A stretch of 64,000 nt of DNA. Source: Emydura subglobosa (taxonomy: Eukaryota; Chordata; Testudines; Chelidae). The notes under the pieces were generated by a model. The model had not been told where the DNA came from. It did not search any database and saw nothing but the letters and a program-made list of their open reading frames with translations. The position numbers and the translations under genes were made by a program. Positions 1 through 12,724 of this stretch are shown one piece after another. Position 1 is the stretch's first letter. Each line of letters starts with the position of its first letter. The DNA lies in assembly GCA_007922225.1 (NCBI GenBank), contig ML679956.1:20152689-20216688 (forward strand). The letters run 5' to 3'.

Positions 1-970
1 AATACTCATGTTTTATGCCAGTATTTTAGTCTGGTACTAACAATAGTATCCTCTAGGACTGGACATCCAATTCTGGGTCTTTCCTTCGGTAATAGTTTTT
101 CTAGTACTTTAAAGAGACTTAAAATTAAAAAAAAAAAAGCAAAGCAAAACTTCATTTACCTGAGAGCTTGCAGAGACTTATGCCAGACTGAGATATGTAT
201 GCTCTGAAAATACCACAAAGTAAACCTTTGAGATCAGAACAATAAAGAAAAACAGTACTGGAAAAAAGCCAAGAGTTGCAGGTACTAATCTAATCCACCC
301 TGCACAGGTCATAACATTTGCTGTCATCTGGCCTGGATCTGTGTTAATCTAAACTTAGTCTTTTTCACTTCCTCATACACTTGGATGTATATATCTATTC
401 AAGATGGCTGTCATTATAGAACTAGGGATATATATTGCTGATATTTCCAGCCCTACAAATTTGGGAGTGTATTTTTCTTCTTCTGATAGAGTGTCATGAC
501 CTTAGCAACGGACACTATGTACCCATGTAACACATGTGCCTAATAGGGAGATATCTCTTTAAGAGATCTATGTGAGGGGGGCTTGGTAGGAGTTTGTTGT
601 GTCTGGGTCATTGTTTCTAGTCAGATTTAAGACTCCACATCCAGAAGTTTTTAGAATTGGGTCGGGTGTGAAAGTCTTGGGTATGCTCCAGTAGGTTCCC
701 TGTTGCTGGGGTCAGACTCCATGAGGGCAAGCAGTCTGGGTAGCTGCTTTACAAAAAGGCCATGTGCTCTGTGTGAGTAGGGAGAAGCTGAGACCCCAGA
801 AGACAGCCTGGTTTTCCTAATTCTGAAGCATTTTGCAACAGGTTAGTGATACTGTTAACCCTCCAACAGGGAAGCCCTGGCAGCGTTAGGAAAAAATAAT
901 TTCTTTAATTTTAATTATACACTTTGAATGTTGTTTGTTTTTTAGCCAAACTGTTTTAGTTAAAAGTTCC
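1..970. other. No gene seen; AT-rich then mildly GC-richer unique-looking DNA
   Basis: The first 540 bases are AT-rich with a short poly-A run near 128-140. Bases 541-890 are GC-richer and read like an old repeat, but I could not assign a family. There are no coding frames or RNA genes I can support. Confidence 0.5.
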
Positions 971-1170
971 AGAAGGGTAGCCGTGTTGGTCTGTATACAG
1001 CAAAAACAATGAGAGTCCTGTAGTAGCACCTTAAAGACTAACAAATTTCTGTGGGCATTAGCTTTCGTTGGCTGATGTTCTGACGAAGTGGGTTGCAGCC
1101 CACGAAAGCTTATGCCCGCAGAAATTTGTTAGTCTTTAAGGTGCTTCAGGACTCTTGTTGTTTTTGTTTT
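971..1170. mobile_element. Penelope-like terminal repeat pair (inverted) with hammerhead-like core
   Basis: The block opens with a 'gtagccgtgttggtctgtat' segment that I remember as common in turtle and crocodilian genomes. Two 44-base arms, 1025-1068 and 1102-1145, are inverted copies with only two mismatches. Weaker pairing continues outward to about 1000 and 1168. The 33-base loop holds CTGACGA (1080-1086), a GTGGG/CCCAC stem (1088-1092 with 1099-1103) and GAAA (1104-1107). Penelope-like elements are known to carry hammerhead ribozyme motifs in their terminal repeats, and this order of parts is similar. Family assignment is from memory and no reverse transcriptase remains here. Confidence 0.5.
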
Positions 1171-4100
1171 AATTAAGTTGTCTCAACTAGTATGATTCAT
1201 CAACATTTCTTTAAATGTGATAATGTGGAAACAGTCATTTACATTTTGCTATTTTCCATTTTGTATTTTTTTGTAACAGGGTTTTTTTAAAAAATAAATC
1301 TATGTACTTAACTGGTTGGTTAATCAGTTAGCTGACCGACTAACAGTGATTTCAGCAGGGGAAGAGGAAAAGTCTGCATGGATTCTAGCTGAAGATTCCT
1401 ACAGGCAAGCCGAGGGAAGATGTTCCTTTTGACTCAGCAGACTATAGACTTGATGATCAAAGCCTCTAACTGAGACTCAGGTGAACTTAAACTAAGCATT
1501 GGGAACTCTGAGTCTATTCTCACAGTGTTTCTGTGGGAACTGACCTGTTTAGATTTAAGGTGCTTTCTTTATTTATGTTCATGTAAAACTGTGAAGATAA
1601 TGTATGTGGATTACAAAATGACATATTATGTTGTAAAAATTAAGTTATTATTAATTATGTTTCTTTATCCTAAGATTTATAAAGTTAGTACTTAAAAGTC
1701 CCAAAAGTTCTTTTGGAGACTTGAACGTGGGGATATTGACCCTGTGCAATCCTTGCTGAAAATCCTTAAAGACTGAATTCTGAGTCTCAAGCTGCTTTTC
1801 CATGGAAGTTTGGGTTTTTAGGTACTGGAGAAGGGCAGTGAAGTGAACTGTAGCCCACCAAAAGGTTACCCCAGCACACTTTGCAATTGACAGAGAATGC
1901 TTCCCAGTGGCTGAGCTAACCATTTTTTACTAGTGTGTCCTTTTAATACAAGTCTCAAGAACGTGTCATTATCTATAATCTTGGGAGTCACTCAAGGCAG
2001 ATATAAAATTTGTTATTTTATCAAAGTAAAGAGGCTACATGATACAAACAAAGTACTTTGGAGTTAGTTTCTATATCCGTGAATATCAACCGCACAGAGA
2101 AAAGGATGTAGACTTATTGTCTATTGTCCTCATCTGTGGTTAGCATGGTATACACTATTGGTTCAAGCTCTGGTTTATTTCTATTTTATAACACTAAAAT
2201 CTGTCTTATCATCAGTCCTCTATATATGTAGTGCTATGGTAGAAATCTGGCCGAACAATTCGAATTGTAAACTTTTATTTAAATGAGAGAAACCCTTGCA
2301 TGACCAAAATATATAATTTTTGCATGGAAAATCTAATACAGAGGTTGCACAGTTAATATAATTTCACTATAAATTTTATGGTTACCTTTTAGGGTCATGA
2401 TTTAGAATGTGGTAATAAGTTGAAAGATTTCAGGGGTGGGGACTGGTAACACAATAAGTTATGTCTCCAGTGTACTACATGAAAAAAATGAAGGATTAGA
2501 GGTGTTGGAAGAGAGAAATTGATCCCCCATAATACACTTCCACATACTGCAATATAGATATACGTACATGTTCTGTATTTTTGCAGTCTATCCTCTTCCT
2601 TGGTCTTTGGTCTCATTTGGAATATATTTTACTCTCCTATTAAATGTAACTGCTACTACTGAGTTATGAACCTTAGCAAGAGAGCTATATGACAATATCA
2701 TAGATTCCTCAAATAGGAGACAATGAAAATGGTTCCGATAGAGATACCTAATTTTGTATCATCTCTGCAGTTACATGTGATTTATTTTATTGTTTTTTCA
2801 TTTGAGTGACTACAAGTAATTTATTTGTCCCATCAACCATGCTGACTGATGCACAGTTTCCAGCTTTAAAAAGGAAATGCCAATGCTCTTTGCTTCATAA
2901 TGACTTTAAATATAGACCATTGTCCAGATTTTATAAATCTAGACTGTATGTACTAAGTAGGGAGTTCTTTAAAAACTTTAGTGGCCCAGTAGACCACAGT
3001 AATGTACCTCATTTAGAGCCATTGAATGGTTAGTATGTATTTAAGTACTTCTAAAGATTTGGATTATTATTAACATGATTATGTAAATAAGTGTTCGGGG
3101 AGAGCTTTAAGAAGGAGATTTTTGCCAAGAACTTAGTCCATTGTACAAATCCATATTTAAGTATCCCTATACTGTGATTTCCCATGGAATCTATGAGCTG
3201 AATACCTACATAGCCATTTATCTAAAACATGTTGCAAAGCATTAATTTAATTTATGTAAACTCATTAGCCATGTATGCCTTGGAATTTAAATGTCCATTT
3301 TCCCAGACACATCAAACTACCATTTAATAAGACAGAGTTAGGTCCAGATTGTCAGATATTTGGTAAAACATTATGATCCTAGATTATTTATGGAAAAGGA
3401 ACAATTCCAAACCATGGTTTCCTCAAGAACAAAATTCTGCTTGTTAGTTACATAAAATATAGTTTAAGAAATCCAAGTTAATGGAAAATTTAGAAATGTT
3501 TTATTTCCAGTTATGATCTCTATACTAGAATTGAAATGAACATGTCAACAAGAATCAAGAACAGTTATATTTTTAGAATAACCAGAAAGGATTCATTTCT
3601 CTCTCTCTTAGTCTTTAATAATATTCTTTAATTCCGTTGGTGCAAACTGATTTTAGAGATGCTTTTGAGTAGTGTCCACCTTTTATAAAGTTTATATTTT
3701 TTGGGGTGAAATCAAATTAAAAAAAGATAATCTTGGTGTTTAAGTAACAGCAATTACATAGGTTCTGCTTATATTAATACTGTCTGAGTACATTATAAAG
3801 CATTTATCAAAGTTAATGCATTCCTGTCAAATCAAGCAATATTAGAAGAGGACTTTTATAATGAATATTAATATAAGAGACAGCAGTAAGTGAAGTAAAT
3901 TATAGAGGCATGTAAATGTAGTATTAGCTGCTACAGCAAAGTAGTCTTTCGTTGTAAATTAATTTCTTCCTATGATGTTAGTAAAAAATTAGACCACTTG
4001 GAAGTCAGCAGGGGCTGCTGAATGCTGATATGAATTTTAAAGTACTTTGCTCATATGTCTGGCTTTAAATTAAAAGCCTTATTCACAAAAATGAGTTTAT

Positions 4101-4810
4101 AGTAGGTGAACTCAGGTCATCAACCATGCAATTTTTTCTGCATAGATCTTAAATTCTTGTTCGCACATCAAAACACCTATCTGCTATTCAGCAGCGATAC
4201 AGACAAGTTAAGGAATACATACAATAATTATCCCAATATATTGAAAATAAACTGCAGGAGTTTTAAATCCATAATCTATTTGATCCAGATTTCAGAAATC
4301 CTAAAATTTGGGTGGGGAGTTCCATCCCAGGTTTTTTTAATTGGCCTATTAAGAAGGTAGGAACCATCTGGAAATAAGGGTCTGGAGATGTGTTCAGATT
4401 TTTAATACTCCCAAAGCTTGGCTCTCCAGTTTTGGTTTGGGTCAATCTCTGGTTTAGTGTGAAAAATAATTTATTAGAAAATCAAGGTCGAACTACAGCA
4501 AGCATGGAATTTTACTCATGGAATTAGTAATATTGTCATTATTTGTAATTTGTAATATTTGGAATGTAACATTGTCAATATTTGTAATGGTCTACATGAG
4601 ACTATACAGTTATCAATATAAATACATATGAACGAGCATTTAAATGAATGTAGTACTATATTAAGATAATTCTTCTGCAGTAAGATTGTGATTAGTACTT
4701 TGAATATGATTTGAAACCTCTTCCTTCCCCCATACCATATGCTTCAGTTTAAGATATTAAACATTATATGAGTTGATTCAGAATAAAAATGTTTCCAAAA
4801 CAGAGAGGAA
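1171..4810. other. Intronic DNA without recognisable features
   Basis: Strongly AT-rich sequence with no clear repeat boundaries, RNA genes or splice-flanked coding frames. The short open frames here have low-complexity or haphazard composition and no recognisable domains. Confidence 0.5.
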
Positions 4811-5035
4811 GGATGGTCCAATCAATAGTGCATTAGCCTAGGCCTGGGATTTTACTCCCTACTCCACCACAAGCTTCGTATTTCACCTTAGGCAAGTTAC
4901 TTAGTTTCTCTGTACTTCAGTTCTCCATCTGTACAAAGGAAAAATAGCACTGTTTTATCTCACATGCATGTTGTGAGGATAAATATATTAAATATAAGCA
5001 GGAACTTGAATATTGTGGTGATGGGGGTCATATAA
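4811..5035 (+). repeat. MIR-like (CORE-SINE type) SINE
   Basis: The block begins with a tRNA-like head (ggtccaatcaatagtgcatt...) containing a degenerate B-box region. It continues with the diagnostic middle 'ttaggcaagttacttagttt' and 'ccatctgtacaaagg'. It ends in a 'ttgtgaggataaatatatta' tail. This order matches the MIR/CORE-SINE layout found across amniotes. The copy is diverged and lacks a clean target duplication. Confidence 0.65.
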
Positions 5036-6210
5036 GTACATCAGATAGAACACTGAATAGCCAGGCTGAAATGTTATTCCTTATCTGCTGTGATTTGTAT
5101 TAAAAAATTAAGATCTCTCTTTTCTCTTTATATGTGGTGCATATTATTAACAAATCAATGTCATTAAGTTGTATTTTATTAAAGAACGTTGCATGATACA
5201 GTTTTGACCAATGTCCTGTTTATATTCAAGGCCTGAGAACTACTGATGCATCTACCTTAGTAAAAAGAGTAGAAAAGGGAGAGAAGGGAAGTAGGTAAGA
5301 TATGCATTTAAAGCATATTTTATTATTTGGATTAGGACAGTTCCTAGGGGGCCTATATCAGAGATCAGGACCCCAGTGTCCTAGGCACTGTACAAACACA
5401 TTCAAATGCTATTTTCCAAACAAACAAAGATATGACACTGCTATACTTTGAAATTTGGTGATGCAAAGGGGTTAGTGTTCTAGATCTTAACCTCAACAAT
5501 CTGAGTTTAGAAATGTTTAGGTCACCATTAAAATGAATTGGGTAGTTTCAGTTTAGATCCCAGTGGATATTTGTCCATATAATAAAGCCACCACTTAATG
5601 TGGCACAGTTGGCAGTCTCTACTTAAGAGATGCCCAGTACTATAATATCAAGAATGAGGTGAGGATTTCAGTGCATTTTTAAATAAGATGCACATCCGAT
5701 GCAGTGGTTTTGATAGTAGATATTGTGTGATATATCCTGTTGGGATACAAGCTACCAGCCACTATAATTACATTTTCATTTTATCTCTGTTAAATTCCCA
5801 CAAAGTCTTCTGCATTTTTCACCTTTCAGGATTAATTTTTTCCTTGCTTTATCCATGACCAAAGGTGAATATTTTTAGACAGTTGAGCAAAATTGGTTCA
5901 GCAATTTGTATGTGTAAAATAGAAATAAAAAATCTCCTATTGGGTGGCTGTTTGACTCTTGTACTACTTTTATTAACAGCTTTACCACAAAAATACCTAG
6001 GGATATAAAGATGAGAAAATATGGAGGAGAAATAGTTTTCAATGAAGAGAAGTGGCTTTGAAAATCACACACTGGGCGCGTTGTAAATTTTATACATGTA
6101 TCCAGCTAAAGAAGGCTTTGATGCACATGTAAACAACTACACATCACAAGGGTTGTTTCCAGGAAGAATATATTTCATTTTCTCAGTATTATCTCTGTTG
6201 AAAATAATTG
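5036..6210. repeat. Intronic DNA holding one SINE fragment (about 5340-5404)
   Basis: Around 5340-5404 a fragment reads 'gatcaggaccccagtgt' followed by 'ctaggcactgtacaaacaca'. The same text pattern recurs near 17.9, 25.4, 47.4 and 56.4 kb, so it is a dispersed reptilian SINE family. The rest is AT-rich sequence without assignable features. Confidence 0.5.
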
Positions 6211-6281
6211 CAGTGAAATCTTGGACCCATTGAAGTCAATGGCAAAACTCCCACGGACTTAAAATGAGCCAGGATTTCACC
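6211..6281. repeat. Short foldback repeat, CATTGAAGTCAATGG core
   Basis: Left arm 'gtgaaatcttggacccattg' is mirrored by 'gagccaggatttcaccc' on the right around the centre 'cattgaagtcaatgg'. This is a small hairpin-forming element of a family with many copies in the window (for example 43530-43614 and 51325-51397). Confidence 0.55.
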
Positions 6282-6560
6282 CTTGAACTTTAATTCCCAA
6301 AAAATTAAGATTTAAGAAATGTGAAGCCTAGTTGATGGTAGGGTGAAGCTTCGACTTTTCAAGGGCATTGTTCTGATGCACAGTGCTTCATTAGCAATGT
6401 TGTTTAAAAAAAATAGTTTTCTAGATCTTTGGAGGAGTCTGATGCGAAAGAGGCTAGGCTTAGGGAAAGGTTTTAAGGGTTCAGATATGTGTGTACTGTC
6501 TTCCTATTCTGTAAACAGCCACTAAAATTTTTAAAGCAAAAAAGTGATTCTGAGCTACCT

Positions 6561-6645
6561 GGGCCTGATTTTCATCTCTCACTGATTTTACCTTTGGGCA
6601 ATCCCACTGATGTGGAGTTGCTCTTGATTTATACTAATATAGAGG
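6561..6645. repeat. Diverged foldback repeat, adjoining the CpG-dense element
   Basis: The block opens 'gggcctgattttcatctctc' and reaches 'cactgatgtggagttgctct'. This is a decayed relative of the CATTGAAGTCAATGG foldback family. It lies directly upstream of the DNA element at 6664. Confidence 0.35.
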
Positions 6646-6663
6646 GAACGGTATTATATCCTC

Positions 6664-6877
6664 TGGGTACGTCTTCACTGACAGCGGCAAATTCAAAGAC
6701 CCGCTTAATCGATCTGGAAGTCGACGTATTAAAACCATCCCCTCAAGTGGCGCAGCGCATGAAGATGCCGCGTAGAAGAGGAGTTACGAAGTCGATGGGA
6801 GTTATGCAAGCTACTCTGCGTAGCTTGCGTAACTCCCATCGACTGCCGCCGAATTTGAAGATAAGTGTAGATTAGGC
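6664..6877 (+). mobile_element. CpG-dense non-autonomous DNA transposon (MITE-like) with long palindrome
   Basis: The element starts 'gggtacgtcttcact' and ends with the imperfect inverted counterpart 'aagtgtagattaggcc'. Near its 3' end is a 25-base palindrome: arms 6790-6814 and 6820-6844 differ at one base and flank a 5-base loop. I count 17 CpG sites in 214 bases, against a CpG-poor background. A reverse-oriented relative lies at 59639-59890, and the two can be aligned over most of their lengths. A shared CCTCT on both flanks may be a decayed target duplication. An open frame crosses this region but is not a gene. The superfamily (hAT is likely) is unproven. Confidence 0.65.
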
Positions 6878-8299
6878 CTCTGTCTTTTCTGGAATATTAA
6901 GTGCTGCCATGGATTATGTTTGTTCTTTCCATCAAGTAATTCCAATTAAATTGTTCTCCCTTGTTCTCCCTTGGACATGTCAACAAATACTGAGTTAATC
7001 CTCAGTCAAAGCAAACGAAGCTGGTAGGCCTTGAAAAAAAAAAAGAAAAGATAGTGACGGTGTTAATATGTGACCATTATTTATAAGCTAATAACAAGGA
7101 TTTACTTGATGTACTTAGTAATTATTGAGAAGCCTGAAGAATGATATCTCTGAAAATTGGCTGGGTAGAAAGAACTTGTGCGCGATGGCAGTGTTCAAAA
7201 AGACAAAGAATTTTGAATAACAAAAGTAAGAGACAAATGAAGGAAAAGTTAATACAGATAAGCAAACAAAACAAGGTCACATATACATAAAATTACATCC
7301 TTATAGTTCTGAAATATGTATTATCCTCAGCCCTTTTACTTCAAAAAATCATGAACATGACTACAACGGCCTTTGTTAAACCAGTGTAAATCAAGAGTAA
7401 CAGCATCTTTGTGACTTCAGTGGTGTGACTCTAGTTTTAGGTGTAACTGAGGAGTGAATCTGGCCCTATATATTTGTGATCCTTTCTATTATTTTTGAGG
7501 CATATAATGAATCGCTTTCTGATACTGAGTTTGTTTCAGTTATCCGCACACACACTACCTGTCATTAGTAATAAGACTGAGTTGATTTGAAAGGAACAAA
7601 TTGCTCAAAATAGAAATGCCACTCAAGACGTCAGGTGCTGGCTCTCATCTGCATTTTAAGCTACATAGTTTTAACTGGCTGTTTCCAGCTTGTTACATAA
7701 TATAATGCTTTGGAACACTATCTAAACATGTTTTATTTATTTTTTTAAGTATGTGTTAATATTTACATTGAATGGATCTAAAAACAAGACAAACCTTAAA
7801 TGGCCTGATTTTTTTCCTCCACACCAGTGAATAACAAAACAAGTATTATTGCCCTTATTTTAATAGTATATTCCCATCTGAATTTTCAGTGGTTTGCAGA
7901 GGCCAATTTAAATCATCTTCCCCACTCCCCCAACTCCAAATACACAAACGCAACATTTTCATCTATTATCTTCAGTTTAACATAAAAACATAGAGCTTTC
8001 CCAACCAAGCCAAGAGCAATGGTTTCTCCTGCAGGCACTGTAGAATAACAACCTTTCAAGAGATGCAGGAACTTTTGCATTCTTAATCTGAGTCCTACGG
8101 TCTCCCTGGTTGCTAAGAAAGTTAAAGTAAAAACCAGCAGTTGTTTGTATCCTTCGTAAGAACTCTGAGGAAGGTTGCTCAGGGCCAAAAAGTTGTTGTT
8201 GGTTCTCACTTTATATATTTGAAAGTAAAATAAAGATTCCCAACAAGGAATGGGACAAAAATGAGTAGGTAGAGTTCATTGTTCTGTTTTTTCTCTAGT
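6878..8299. other. Intronic DNA; foldback remnant at 7378-7469
   Basis: The stretch is mostly AT-rich unique sequence. Bases 7378-7469 contain 'aaaccagtgtaaatcaagag', then 'gacttcagtgg', then 'gtgtaactgaggagtgaatc'. This is the arm-centre-arm pattern of the foldback family in decayed form. No gene is seen. Confidence 0.4.
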
Positions 8300-8330
8300 T
8301 TGTGTGTGTGTGTGAGAGAGAGAGAGAGAG
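8300..8330. repeat. (TG)n(AG)n microsatellite
   Basis: About seven TG units pass directly into about eight AG units. A similar compound TG-AG tract occurs at 12686-12724. Confidence 0.9.
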
Positions 8331-11029
8331 CACAAGGCACTGCCAATTGCCCTATAACATGTTTTAATTAAAAAATGTAAGTGAGAAGTTATCTGTGTGC
8401 TAGCCTAGTAGTATAGCATTTATAATGGCCACTTCAGAATATGTACAAAATATATATTTGTAGAGAAAATGATTGTTGATAGTTGATCTCAGTCTATGTT
8501 GTTTAAATTTGTTGAACAATTCCAAGAAAAAATGAAGTTGTAATAGTACAATGGTCAACATTAAAAAGTCTATATTGACTATTATATATGTAAATGGTGA
8601 TCACATTAATACTGCATGTCAGCAGTCAGCATTCCATATAGATGTATCAGAGATAAGCCTGTCAAATCTTGGTCATTTAAATATATTTGTTTCCTGCTTT
8701 TTGTAATTTTGACTTTGGATTTTTTTTTGTGCCTTAGTAACCTTAATTAGTTTTCTGTAAGTCATTTTGTATTTGAATTTTGCTGGTTTCAAATAAAGAG
8801 ATTGAAATGAAGACTCAGGAAGTAATCTGAGTTTCAAATTGAATTTGCTTTGCCACCATTTATCTCAGCAAGAAATTATCCAGTTTTCCCCAATGAAGCT
8901 AACTCTTCAATATGTAAGTAAGACTGCCCCTAGTAAAGATGTCCACTGTCTCCCATTATTCTCAGTGCAAGGGAAGCAAGTCACAGAGTGCCTTTAGATA
9001 AAGTGACTGCCATTTCCCTATAACCTTGCAAGTGGAATATAGGGTGCATCTAGAATCGTGGCTTCTATTTTGCTTTGTTTTCAATGGAACTGAAACCAGG
9101 CTTTCATGTGTCTGCTCTCGGCACCGTGGTTAAGAAACTGGTCAAGAAAATGTGAGGAGCCAGGAGCCTGTCACATTTACAGATGTGCTTAGTAACATCA
9201 TCATTTTAGCTGTATTGCTGCAAACTGGCTTGTGACCACCCAGTTAAGTAACCATGTTAATTGTTCATTTTGTTCCTGTGTATTTTCAGTGTCTTATTAA
9301 TCAGAGTATAAAATGTTCTTCATTTGTGTAAGTTTTCACAACTGTGAAATTATTCTACCAATTTTCACCGAAAGAATTCCAAGAAAAGGTAGCACCTGTC
9401 TAGAAATGTGAACACTTTTTAAAAGTTCTTATACAACCTCATAACATAGGAACCCAAAATGCATTAAAAATAGCCTTCACATTTATTATTTCCTTCACTT
9501 TTGCCTAAAAATATTAAAGTCAAAGCAAGTAGGTTACAAAAGTTTCACTGAAAGAAAAAGTCAGGTACAATCTTACTACTTGTATGAACTAACATAAATA
9601 AGTAGTTTTCAAATGGTCATATCTGAGATTTCATATTTTTTTTATTTTAAGAACAGGATAATACTGCAATATCTCAGATAACCTTGTGTATCAATTCTTG
9701 TCAAGTGTTGACTTTTTAATGGCCACACTGAACCTACTTAAGGGTGTATTCCTCCTTAAACAGATCAATAAGCTCAAATTGTGCAGGCTAAAAGCAACTG
9801 TAAAATATACATTGTTCCAATGCAAGTGGCGTTGGCTCTTTCTTCCTTCTGTAATTTCTGCCACATTTCTGTCTCCTCTTTGTCTCTTAGCAGAAAGGAT
9901 GATTTAGTTCTGATTTCTTCAGCTGGAAAAAGCTAACCCTGAATGTCTTGTGTGATTTTGTGTAAAATCAAAAACCAATTTGTATTTTCTTGCTAGAATC
10001 TAAGAGGCTACCACTGACATTTATATAGATATGTCATTTATATGTAGCTGATGTAAAGGACTACAGGAAATCTAATTAGAGAATACACAAAAGGAAAGAT
10101 TAAGAATACCTCAATTTCAGATATCACCTGCCTGTTTTATTTCTGATGATATAGTCCAGTGAAGGGTGTTGGCTTCTTAATGGTACACTCTTCATGGCTC
10201 CTGAGCCCTCCCACTGAGGAGATAATATTTCAGACCTGGAGCTTGTGTACTGTTTTGTTTTATTTTTTTCCTTTTCTACTGAATTTTCCATGGGTGAGGA
10301 TAATAGGAGCATTACTGTAACATTGGAACACCAAGAGGAATTAATAGATGTCATTCTCATCCCTCCTATAGTCTCAATATATATATATCGTCTCATATAG
10401 TCTCAAATTGTATGTATTTTGTATGTCAGTCATATTTTAACCTCTTAGCTGTTGGTTAAAGAAGAAAACTCCAAATACATTAGATATAGGTAGTTTTGAC
10501 ATTCACTACAAATTTCCTGGTAAAATGAACCAAAACTACTTAATGAATTAAAGAATTAATGAATCTGCCTAAACTTGTGTATTTTATAAATATAGCATTT
10601 AGTATATGGTAGAGTAATTATTCTGCTTTGAACTTTTAGCCAAAAGGAAGGAACATTCCCAGAAAACATTAATTGATTATTCTTTTGTTTAAAAGTTTCT
10701 CTGATAGGCTTGTAAATATTGCTAGAAATAAATCCTTTCACTATAATTGTATCAGGACTAAGGAGTCCAAAGGGAGACATTAACATGCAGACTTTAGGCC
10801 ATATCAAGAAAGACTCTATTAATTTTAATTAAAGTAGTTGATGTTTTAACTTAAGGGGAAAAAACCAGCCTTGTAACTAATTCTCTGGAGGGCTCAGATC
10901 ACTAAGAAGATTATGGACTGCAGATTAATACATAAAAATATATTTGTTTTTATAAAGGTAATTAAAGAAAAGTTATATTGACCCATTTACTGGAAAAAAA
11001 ACTAATATGTCACATAAAAGGGTGCTCAG
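8331..11029. other. Intronic DNA without recognisable features
   Basis: AT-rich sequence with no repeat family, RNA gene or splice-bounded coding frame that I can name. The 60-90 residue open frames here lack domains and are probably chance. Confidence 0.5.
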
Positions 11030-11720
11030 GAGATTGGGTGACCTAGTGGTTGGCATGTCTGACATCTGACTCCTTGCTTCCCTGGCAGAGGTGTGTCATT
11101 AAGGATGTGTGGTAGGGGTTCTGGGCGCTCCCTCTCCACCAGGTCCCAGTCCAGGGTTCTGTGTGAAGCAATGCAGGCAGGGTCTAAGTCCACTGCCCTG
11201 AGCTACTTCCCTCTCTCTTTTCAGTTTGGGGCATGGCCCTATAGTCCAAACAGTCAGTAGTGGCTTGACTTGAGTAGAACCCCTTTGTGGATCTTTTGTG
11301 GCATCTTGCTGCAGCCTCAGGTCCCTCTGGGCGAGTGGATGTCAGATTGGAAACGCATAACCCCACAATGTGTCTCAAATTCAATCACATAGTTCTGGCA
11401 CTGCTGGGTGCTCCTCAATCCCCTCGGCAGTCTTCCTCAGTCAGAGATACAGTGCTTCTTCCTGAGGGGCTGTCCCGGCTGTCAGGCTCCTAGTGGTGCA
11501 CCCCTTATGTAGGGAGGCAGTTAGGTCCAGCCTCTTTGCCAGTCAGCCCTGAGCTGAGCCAGGTTCTCTCCTTGTCTTCCCCCTCCAGGCCTGGCACTGG
11601 CTGCAGGTATAGCAGAGCAGGGCTAGCTAGGCCGATAGGATCTCTTTAACCCTGGTGTGAGGTTTCTCAGCTTCATCATGCCCAGGAATAAGACACACAC
11701 ATTATCCTTTGGCTTTTCAA
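11030..11720. repeat. GC-rich block of unknown family, probably an inserted repeat
   Basis: Base composition shifts abruptly to GC- and CT-rich at about 11030 ('ggtgacctagtggttggcat') and returns to AT-rich near 11720. Overlapping 66-68 residue frames occur on both strands, but neither resembles a known domain. The sharp edges suggest an inserted element. I cannot name it and saw no terminal repeats. Confidence 0.35.
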
Positions 11721-12685
11721 ATATCAAAGTTCTGTGGGTGTTACACATCAACAGGAACACTATGATACATATCATACCACTGCTTGGAACTTACCTATTT
11801 ACACTTATCTATTTCTAACGTGTAATTTGAGGGAACAATATTTCTCTCCAAAAGTGTCTCAGTTGCCCCCTCTCCCCTCTTTCTTAGTTTGTTCTTAAAT
11901 GGGAGTTATTCATATTGGTATTCTCTCTAGGAAAGTATGTCTGCCTATTCTGCAGTCACCTTGAAGTAAAGGGAAACTTCTTTATTAAACCCTGTATATA
12001 GTATATACAAATACATTTTCATCTGTGGTGGAATGGAATTCTGTAGCTCAGATTTCTTTACCAAGAATGCCCTGAGCTCTGATACAAAGAGTTTTGGATT
12101 TACTTAAGTTATAGTGCTACCCCTATGAGCAACAGTTGTGGTGGGTTATGGACAGTGAGGTTATCCTAGTGATAGCTATGCCCTAGCTTGTTGAAGCCTT
12201 TACAGCCAGAACCTTGCAGTTGATCTCGGATTGAATAGTGTCATGTGTTCTCATCAGTCTGTCTTACTGAAGAGGTGGGTGGTTTCATATTGGAGCAGTT
12301 TAACTTTTGAAGCCAATCCCCATATATATAACACATTGTAATAATGTAGCTGGAAGTGACAAATGCAGACCATCTATCTCTGTACATAGGTCTAAATCCA
12401 AAAAAGAAAGAGCAGAGTGTCCTAACCAACTGCAAATGGAAAATAACAATGTCTATACATTGCTGCTGTTTGTGTTATTAGGTAGGACATTGAGATTCCC
12501 CACCACTTCAACAGGTAAAATGTCAAAATAAAGGTCAGAAATCTGAACAGCATTTTAAAGAGCCCCTCTCTGTACCAGCATCACATCTGCCTTGGCTAAG
12601 GTTATCGTGAACCAGTAGATTTTAATCCGGGTACTTATTTCTCTTAGATACTGTGCAGCTGGGTAATAGTACTTACCATCTTTAA
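11721..12685. other. Intronic DNA without recognisable features
   Basis: Mixed-composition sequence with no named repeat or credible coding frame. Confidence 0.45.

Positions 12686-12724
<39 letters not shown>
12686..12724. repeat. (TG)n(AG)n microsatellite
   Basis: Roughly six TG units are followed by about thirteen GA units. The structure resembles the tract at 8300-8330. Confidence 0.9.

Noticed and set aside
6489..6875. A 128-residue open frame on the plus strand
   Set aside because: It runs straight through a foldback remnant and the CpG-dense DNA element and has no domain, so the length reflects the repeat's composition.
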